A stretch of 51,296 nucleotides of DNA from Streptomyces sp. MBT65. Lineage in GTDB: Bacteria; Actinomycetota; Actinomycetes; Streptomycetales; Streptomycetaceae. The stretch spans positions 1 to 51,296 of the forward strand of contig NZ_JAENRY010000025.1 of the NCBI RefSeq assembly GCF_016612545.1, read 5' to 3'. Made by a program: the position numbers and the translations under genes. Positions 51,234-51,296 of this stretch are shown piece by piece; positions within the stretch are counted from its first letter, which is position 1, and every line of letters begins with the position of its first letter. Below the pieces are notes generated by a model, which was not told the DNA's origin, did not search any database, and was given only the letters and a program-made list of their open reading frames with translations.

Positions 51234-51296
51234 GGTCCCCAGTGGTGTTGACGTGGTCGCCGCACACTGTCACTCCCCTACGGGAGGCCCCCGCCC

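Overview
The window reads as a Streptomyces chromosome segment. It is very GC-rich and uses GTG and TTG starts freely. It encodes a mycothiol-type formaldehyde dehydrogenase, and it carries the inverted repeat around CTCAAACGCCGGACGGG that I recall as common at Streptomyces gene ends. There are 41 supported protein genes, no tRNA or rRNA, no insertion sequence and no CRISPR array. No gene-free stretch exceeds 300 bases.

Left part (1-20.5 kb): an almost complete choline and glycine betaine degradation regulon. BetA (12339-14024) and BetB (9685-11154) convert choline to betaine. A betaine-type ABC importer (8576-9664, 6570-8576, 5578-6555) follows betB in the same operon. A Rieske oxygenase with its own reductase and Rieske ferredoxin (15809-18544) is the likely betaine demethylase. 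A dimethylglycine oxidase-like flavoprotein (2922-5360) and sarcosine oxidase subunits B and D (388-1620, 2-376) remove the remaining methyl groups. GlyA (1617-2900) and PurU (11388-12260) handle folate C1 units. An S-(hydroxymethyl)mycothiol dehydrogenase plus a metallo-beta-lactamase-fold hydrolase (18704-20418) would remove formaldehyde. SoxA and SoxG are not visible and would have to lie to the left. An IclR regulator (14970-15767) sits in the middle. I found a repeated operator in front of every transcription unit of this pathway: GTTGC-N7-GCAAC, always as two 17-bp palindromes whose starts are exactly 19 bp apart. This is the most notable new signal in the window.

Middle (20.5-23.6 kb): a TetR regulator divergent from an aldehyde dehydrogenase, then a PAP2-family membrane phosphatase with two altered signature motifs and a short 33-34 bp tandem repeat at its 3' end.

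Right part (23.7-51.2 kb): one 21-gene, minus-strand, largely translationally coupled exopolysaccharide operon. It has a polyprenyl-phosphate sugar transferase, an AlgD-like nucleotide sugar dehydrogenase, three glycosyltransferases, flippase and polymerase, and two Wzz-type proteins with degenerate kinase-like tails. A uronate/tailoring block holds an asparagine synthase-like amidotransferase, a two-domain oxidoreductase, a heparinase II/III-family protein and a beta-helix lipoprotein. A second block looks like an unusual nucleotide-sugar cassette: CMP-type nucleotidyltransferase, C-methyltransferase, PIG-L deacetylase, SDR enzyme, DUF4910 aminopeptidase-like protein, pyruvyl transferase, an epimerase homologue that seems to lack its catalytic tyrosine, and a PLP aminotransferase. 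The polymer is predicted to be acidic or amidated and to carry a branched or amino sugar. Its structure cannot be read from the sequence.
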